The notes under the pieces are model-generated. The model saw nothing but the letters and a program-made list of their open reading frames with translations, made no database searches and had not been told where the DNA came from. A stretch of DNA of 64,000 nucleotides from Nocardia salmonicida NBRC 13393 (GTDB taxonomy: Bacteria; Actinomycetota; Actinomycetes; Mycobacteriales; Mycobacteriaceae): positions 1-64,000 of the forward strand of contig NZ_BDBR01000030.1 in assembly GCF_001613085.1 (NCBI RefSeq), given 5' to 3'. This document shows positions 60,070 to 64,000 of the stretch, one piece after another. Numbering within the stretch: the first letter of the stretch is position 1; every line of letters begins with the position of its first letter. A program made the translations under genes and the position numbers.

Positions 60070-60640
60070 AGCCTGCGCCGTACAGGCGCGATACCGACGA
60101 TCGGAACTGAGCGGCCACAGTCGCCACGTCGAGCCCGCCTCCGCGCAGCTGCCGGTCGGCGGCATGGCCGAGCGCGATCGTCGCGGCGACGAGCCACTCG
60201 GTGTGCAGATCCGTCGTGAATTCGCCTCCGTCGCGGCCACGGCGGATCAGTGCATCGAGGTGCTGTTCGATCGGTACGTGGCGCGCGGCGTCGGCGGCGT
60301 GGTCGTCGTCGGAATAGTCGAATCTCGTCTGCTCGGCCAGCATCGTGGTGACCGCTGTCAGGAACCGATCGAGAGCCGCGGTGGCGGTGCCGGTTTCGAG
60401 GTCGGCCGCGTCCAAAACGTCCAGTGCCCGTCGGCTCTGTTCGTCGCGCACCGAGGCGAGCAGCATCTCGCGGGTGCCGAAGTGCGCGTAGGCGGTCTGA
60501 CGTGTGACACCCGCCGCGGCGGCGATCTGGGCCATGCTCGCCTCCGGGTGCTCGCCCAGGACCTGGATCGCCGCGGCTACCAGCGCCGATCGATTGCGCC
60601 CGACCTCGATTCGCTGACGTCGTCGCCTTATCTCTGACAT
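60068..60640 (-). CDS. TetR-family regulator
   Basis: One hundred ninety residues. The helix-turn-helix is at about 38-60 (ASMAQIAAAAGVTRQTAYAHF), followed by a helical ligand-binding domain that starts with GTREMLLASVRDEQSRRALDV. Start 60640 (MSEIRRR) is preferred over the upstream TTG. It is divergent from the SnoaL-like gene at 60679 and shares an inverted pair of TGACAA/TTGTCA sites with it. Confidence 0.88.
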   Translation of the reverse strand: MSEIRRRRQRIEVGRNRSALVAAAIQVLGEHPEASMAQIAAAAGVTRQTAYAHFGTREMLLASVRDEQSRRALDVLDAADLETGTATAALDRFLTAVTTMLAEQTRFDYSDDDHAADAARHVPIEQHLDALIRRGRDGGEFTTDLHTEWLVAATIALGHAADRQLRGGGLDVATVAAQFRSSVSRLYGAG

Positions 60641-60642
60641 GA

Positions 60643-60675
60643 TTGACAATGATAACAGGCCGCTTAAAGTTGTCA
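60643..60675 (+). promoter_or_regulatory. Promoter with flanking operator half-sites
   Basis: TTGACA (60643-60648) and TAAAGT (60665-60670), 16 nt apart, form the promoter of the 60679 gene, with the ATG 8 nt after the -10 box. TGACAA (60644-60649) and TTGTCA (60670-60675) form a dyad around it. Confidence 0.55.
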
Positions 60676-60678
60676 GGT

Positions 60679-61056
60679 ATGTCAGAGATAACTGAACGCG
60701 CGGCCCGTCGACTCATCCTCGACTACACCCGCGACATGGCCCTGTCCGACGAGGATCCTGCCGAGATCGTGGACCGCACCCTGACCGAGGACGTGATCTG
60801 GCGAACCGACGGCACCGAGCTCGATCGCGTTCAGCTGATCGCGCACGCGGCCCCCTCCCGGAAGAATGTCACCGCCGTCGACGTCCGGATCGGCGACCTG
60901 CTCGTCGACGGCCGCCGATTCGCTGCGCACTGCCACCTCGCCGCCGAACATCGCAAGCTCGGACCCGTGGCGATCGAGTGGATCATGATCGGCAGCGTCG
61001 CCGATGACGGGCGGGTGCGACGGATTCACCAACTCGCGAGGACCCCGAAGTCCTAG
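60679..61056 (+). CDS. SnoaL/NTF2-like protein
   Basis: One hundred twenty-five residues. A helix-rich start and the segment LTEDVIWRTDGTELDRVQLIAH, then RIGDLLVDGRRFAAHCHLAAEHRK and a final beta strand, give the NTF2-like cone fold. No catalytic Asp/His pair can be named. It is divergent from the TetR regulator, so it is probably induced by a small molecule; the role is unknown. Confidence 0.7.
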   Translation: MSEITERAARRLILDYTRDMALSDEDPAEIVDRTLTEDVIWRTDGTELDRVQLIAHAAPSRKNVTAVDVRIGDLLVDGRRFAAHCHLAAEHRKLGPVAIEWIMIGSVADDGRVRRIHQLARTPKS

Positions 61057-61125
61057 GAGGTGGTCCGGACCACAGTGAACGCCCAGCTATTCTGGGCTCT
61101 TCGCATCACGACTAGGAGCGTTCTG

Positions 61126-61314
61126 ATGGCCTTGGCTCGACACTGCGACCGGGATGGTTGTGACAGCTGGCAGCGCATCGATCACGACGTCAACAACCGG
61201 TGGATCACCGTCGATCTCGGTGCGGGCGACGTGCGGCACTTCGACACCCGTGATTGCCTGCTGCACTGGGCGGCGGCCACCAGCGTCCCCACCGAGGTCT
61301 ATCCGGCTGTGTGA
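61126..61314 (+). CDS. Small Cys/His-containing protein
   Basis: Sixty-two residues. HCDRDGCDSW near the N-terminus and later Cys and His residues could bind zinc, but the spacing is not a recognised finger. The C-terminus is polar. AGGAG lies 8 nt before ATG 61126. A start at 61060 is in frame but adds a segment unlike coding sequence. It resembles small conserved actinobacterial proteins without known role. Confidence 0.55.
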   Translation: MALARHCDRDGCDSWQRIDHDVNNRWITVDLGAGDVRHFDTRDCLLHWAAATSVPTEVYPAV

Positions 61315-61390
61315 TTTTCACAGGTTCGCAACCTATGGTCGGGTCCGCCCTCAGAACGCCTACCTGCACAGGAAGGAAGACTGGCGAGAC

Positions 61391-62350
61391 ATGCCGAGCA
61401 TCACAACATGCCGAGACGCGCTGGAATTGGCGGTGCGTGCTCCCTCGGTGCACAACACCCAACCCTGGCGGTGGCGAATCCAGCGGGGCCGGGTCGATCT
61501 GTTCGCCGACTTCGGGCGACAGGTCACCGCGACCGACCCACTGGCGCGCGCTCTCGTGGTGAGTTGCGGCGCCGCGTTGCATCATCTCGAAGTGGCGTTC
61601 GCCATGCTGGGCTGGCAGGCCGAAACCGACCGGATGCCCGATCCTGATCGTCCCGACCATCTCGCGACGATGAAGTTCACACCGCGCCCGCCGTCGGATC
61701 TCGATATCCGGCTCGCCGCCGCCATCCACCTGCGGCAATCCGATCGGCGCCGCTATCCCGGTCTGCCGGTGGCCGCACACGACCTGCGTGCGGTCTCGCG
61801 ATGTGCCTCCCGGTTCGGGGCCGCGGCCAGGCATGTCCCCGACCGCATGCTCTCGCAGCTGGCCGCCCCCATGCGCCGAGCCGCCGCCCGGCACGCGACG
61901 GACACGAACTATCTCGCCGAACTCGAGCAGTGGAGCGGCTGCCACGGTGAGACCACCGGCGTGCCTGCGCGCAACGCGCCCGCCGCCAGGGCATCGGACG
62001 AACTGCCGGTGCGGGTCTTCGCCGAAGCCGAGCTGTCGGAGTACACCGATGAACCCGACTCCGCCCATTGGCTGGTCGTGTGCACCCCTCGTGACAACCG
62101 CCTCTCCCAGCTGGGCGCAGGTCAGGCGACGAGCGCGATATTGCTCCAGGCCACCTACCTCGGCCTGGCTACCAGCCTGCAATCCGAACCGCTGGGAATG
62201 CTCGACCTGCGTGAACAGATCCGCACCACAGTCCTGCAGGAATGTGCCTATCCCCACGTCATGATCCGGGTCGGCGTCATGCCGCACGCCGCGGCCCCGC
62301 TGGAATCCACCCCGCGCCGCCCGGTCGCCGACGTCATCGAGACGAACTGA
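61391..62350 (+). CDS. Acg-family nitroreductase-like protein
   Basis: Three hundred nineteen residues, typical of the Acg group (about 310-340). RAPSVHNTQPWRWRI near the N-terminus and LLQATYLGLATSLQSEPLG with the C-terminal ending (PHVMIRVGVMPHAAAPLESTPRRPVADV) match the mycobacterial Acg/Rv2032-type proteins, which bind FMN and respond to hypoxia or stationary phase in mycobacteria. No DosR box was found by eye. It opens the right-end series of genes. Confidence 0.88.
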   Translation: MPSITTCRDALELAVRAPSVHNTQPWRWRIQRGRVDLFADFGRQVTATDPLARALVVSCGAALHHLEVAFAMLGWQAETDRMPDPDRPDHLATMKFTPRPPSDLDIRLAAAIHLRQSDRRRYPGLPVAAHDLRAVSRCASRFGAAARHVPDRMLSQLAAPMRRAAARHATDTNYLAELEQWSGCHGETTGVPARNAPAARASDELPVRVFAEAELSEYTDEPDSAHWLVVCTPRDNRLSQLGAGQATSAILLQATYLGLATSLQSEPLGMLDLREQIRTTVLQECAYPHVMIRVGVMPHAAAPLESTPRRPVADVIETN

Positions 62351-62453
62351 ACATCGGATCGACCGGTCACGGTCCGGGGTGCCGGCTGATTGCTTTGCCC
62401 GATTGCGGGCATGTCCACGACAGGGCGGTCTCGTCCTCGAAAGGAGCATGCGC

Positions 62454-62744
62454 ATGAACCAGACGGAGAAGCAGTTCCCCGATGACGCTCGGACCACTCG
62501 CTCACACGCGGGGGAGTCGATCAGGGACGCGAGGAACTGGCCCGGATTGATTCTTGCCGCGATCGGATTGGTGCTGCTCGGTCTCACGCTCACCGCCGCC
62601 GGGTACGGCTTCGCGGGGTGGGCCGTGATCGCGGGCGTGGCCTGTGCGGTGTGTCTGTTGCTCGGAATCGGGCTCGTGGTCGCCGAACATCGGCGGGTGA
62701 AGGCGCAAGAGGGTCTCGCCCTGGGTGAACCGCGGGGTCACTGA
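62454..62744 (+). CDS. UsfY-like small membrane protein
   Basis: Ninety-six residues. TTRSHAGESIRDARNWPGLIL at about 14-34 and the end VAEHRRV match mycobacterial UsfY (TTRPxAGExxxDxxxWPGxxL...EHRRV), and two membrane helices lie at about 32-53 and 58-82. In mycobacteria usfY is upstream of sigF, but here no sigF is adjacent. ATG 62454 has AAGGAG 7 nt upstream. Its stop is 1 nt before the start of the methyltransferase gene. Confidence 0.65.
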   Translation: MNQTEKQFPDDARTTRSHAGESIRDARNWPGLILAAIGLVLLGLTLTAAGYGFAGWAVIAGVACAVCLLLGIGLVVAEHRRVKAQEGLALGEPRGH

Positions 62745-62745
62745 C

Positions 62746-63420
62746 GTGGTGGTCATCCGCGCGCCGCGTGTCTACCGCCCGCAGGCTGACACCTGGATGC
62801 TGGCCCGTGCCCTGAGCGAGGTGCCCTCGCTGCGCGGCGGCCGGGTGCTCGACGTGTGTGCTGGTACCGGCGCGTTGACGGTGGCGGCCGCGGCGGCGGG
62901 TGCGGGCAGTCTGACCGCGGTCGACCTGTCCCGGTCGGCGCTGATGTCGACGTGGATGAACTGCCGGTTGCGTGGGGTGGCGGTGGAGTTGCTGCACGGC
63001 GATTTCGCGTCCGCGCTGCGGCTGCCGCGCTTCGACGTGGTGGTCGCGAACCCGCCCTATGTTCCCGCCGAGCGGGCGGGCGGTCGCGGTGCGGCTCTGG
63101 CGTGGGACGCGGGGCCGGACGGCAGGAGCGTGCTCGACCGGCTGTGCGCGATGCTGCCGGACCTGCTCACCGAGCGCGGCGTCGGGTTGATCGTGCATTC
63201 GGCGATCAGCGATCCAGGGCGCAGCTTGGACCAGCTCCGTGAGCTGGGTGCGAACGCGGAGGTCGTGGCGACGGGAACGGTGCCGTTCGGACCGGTCATG
63301 CGCTCGCGTGCCGGATGGTTGGCCGCGAAGGGCTTCATCACTCATGGCCAGCGCGATGAAGAATTGGTGGTGATCCGTGTCGACCGAACCTCGTCCCCTG
63401 TTGTCTCCGACCCCGCTTGA
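62746..63420 (+). CDS. HemK/PrmC-like N-methyltransferase
   Basis: Two hundred twenty-four residues. The AdoMet motif VLDVCAGTGALTVAAAAAG and the NPPY motif (VVVANPPYVPAERAG) are those of N6-adenine/Gln-type methyltransferases in the HemK/Mtq2 group, though the N-terminal domain of PrmC is absent. It probably methylates a protein Gln or another amide. The start is GTG 62746 right after the UsfY stop; GTG 62725 is in frame. Its last part overlaps the CDSH-type gene by 44 nt. Confidence 0.8.
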   Translation: MVVIRAPRVYRPQADTWMLARALSEVPSLRGGRVLDVCAGTGALTVAAAAAGAGSLTAVDLSRSALMSTWMNCRLRGVAVELLHGDFASALRLPRFDVVVANPPYVPAERAGGRGAALAWDAGPDGRSVLDRLCAMLPDLLTERGVGLIVHSAISDPGRSLDQLRELGANAEVVATGTVPFGPVMRSRAGWLAAKGFITHGQRDEELVVIRVDRTSSPVVSDPA

Positions 63421-63613
63421 ACCGCGGCGAGTCGTGCTCACCGACGACGGGCCCGCGCTCATCGACGGACCTGTCGACCTGGTCACCGCCGACGGCGCCG
63501 TACTGCACTGCGACCGTTTCGTGGTGGCGCTGTGTCTGTGCCGTCGGTCGAGCACCTACCCGCTCTGCGATACCAGCCATCGGCGCCGACGTCATCCGAG
63601 GAGCGCGCAGTGA
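63377..63613 (+). CDS. CDGSH-type iron-sulfur protein
   Basis: Seventy-eight residues. Cys53-L-Cys55, Cys64 and His68 in C-L-C-x-x-S-x-x-x-P-x-C-D-T-S-H make the 3Cys-1His [2Fe-2S] site of CDGSH domains, with the Gly of the motif replaced by Thr. The start is GTG 63377, overlapping the methyltransferase gene, and the stop overlaps the next start (TGATG). It may transfer electrons to the haem-oxygenase-like protein. Confidence 0.85.
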   Translation: MSTEPRPLLSPTPLEPRRVVLTDDGPALIDGPVDLVTADGAVLHCDRFVVALCLCRRSSTYPLCDTSHRRRRHPRSAQ

Positions 63614-64000
63614 TGCCCGGCCGATCCCTCCCGCGCCCACGCGGCGAGCTGTCCGCCGCGGTGGTCGAATTGCTCACGCGCACACCAGGTTCGGCGGTTC
63701 CTGAGGCTGCCGGACTCGACCCCTACGGCGAAGATCTTCTGCTGACCCTGCACACCTGCTACGAACTGCACTATCAGGGATTCGCCGGTGTCGACGAGGA
63801 CTGGGAATGGGACCCCGACCTCCTACGCGTGCGCCGCGACCTGGAGAACACCCTGCTCACGGCGCTGCATGCCGATGTCCCCGGTGGCGACGACGTCGAG
63901 GGGGAACTCGACCGCCTGCTCGAACCGACCAGCGACACCGACGGCATCGCCGGATTCCTCGCCGAGCGGGGGACCGCCGACCGATTGCGCGAGTACTTCG
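63613..64000 (+). CDS. Haem-oxygenase-like iron-containing redox enzyme (partial)
   Basis: One hundred twenty-nine residues are visible and the gene runs off the window. HTCYELHYQGFAGVDEDWEWDP near the N-terminus is typical of the iron-containing redox enzyme (haem-oxygenase-like, PF14518) family, whose members hold a diiron site and often cleave or oxidise small molecules. ATG 63613 overlaps the CDGSH stop. The Glu/His ligands are partly outside the window. Confidence 0.75.
   Translation, partial: MPGRSLPRPRGELSAAVVELLTRTPGSAVPEAAGLDPYGEDLLLTLHTCYELHYQGFAGVDEDWEWDPDLLRVRRDLENTLLTALHADVPGGDDVEGELDRLLEPTSDTDGIAGFLAERGTADRLREYF

Noticed and set aside
1..64000. CRISPR arrays, tRNA and rRNA genes, insertion sequences
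   Set aside because: No regularly spaced repeats, no cloverleaf-like or rRNA-like sequences and no transposase were recognised; a covariance search would be needed to exclude a small RNA gene.

Overview
The window comes from a high-GC actinobacterium, most likely Nocardia or a close relative in the Mycobacteriales. The signs are a ChoD-type GMC oxidoreductase close to the mycobacterial protein, an Lsr2 nucleoid protein, an MmpL transporter, an Acg-type nitroreductase, a UsfY-like membrane protein, a very large single-chain acyl-CoA carboxylase, frequent GTG starts and several genes whose start codon sits 6-8 nt after a TANNNT -10 box (leaderless transcripts). No rRNA, tRNA or CRISPR array was seen.

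Positions 1 to about 5335 are the right end of an integrated mobile element. It carries a MobF-type relaxase (partial, running off the left edge), two small genes, a possible 29-residue peptide gene, a hypothetical gene and a large serine recombinase at the boundary. The element interrupts a chromosomal XRE regulator gene whose 5' part survives at 5325-5474, next to the divergent SDR gene it probably controlled.

Positions 5.5-16 kb are chromosomal: an SDR; a divergent pair of aspartokinase and a homoserine-dehydrogenase-like protein that has lost its catalytic segment; an Asp-nucleophile hydrolase; a GNAT acetyltransferase; an 0.8 kb non-coding stretch with palindromes; small membrane proteins; a sugar-proton symporter; and an alanine-dehydrogenase-family enzyme.

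Positions 15-28 kb hold catabolic cassettes with their own regulators: a fused XRE/TetR regulator divergent from an acyl-CoA dehydrogenase and a phosphotransferase (the two halves of ACAD10/11-type enzymes); a TetR regulator divergent from a translationally coupled SDR, ferritin-like protein, stand-alone NADPH-domain protein and Baeyer-Villiger-type monooxygenase; a WYL regulator next to an epoxide hydrolase; and a BTAD/SARP regulator next to a dehalogenase-like hydrolase.

Positions 28-48 kb are a patchwork of regulator/effector pairs: a hydrolase-reductase fusion beside a decayed LysR gene, TetR with an MFS exporter, MerR with a hydrolase, MocR with a cupin. Also here are an aldo/keto reductase, a TRADD-N-associated-type membrane protein, a secreted lipase, lsr2, a divergent SDR/hydrolase pair around a KstR-like box, MmpL, and several decayed genes (a RibD-type reductase, a GNAT frameshifted by an 8-bp duplication, a trimmed SgcJ/EcaC-like gene).

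Positions 48-64 kb contain a PucR regulator, a carboxyltransferase, choD, the 1820-residue acyl-CoA carboxylase, a TetR/NTF2-like pair, and at the right edge an Acg-nitroreductase, UsfY-like, HemK-like methyltransferase, CDGSH and haem-oxygenase-like series, the last gene running off the window.
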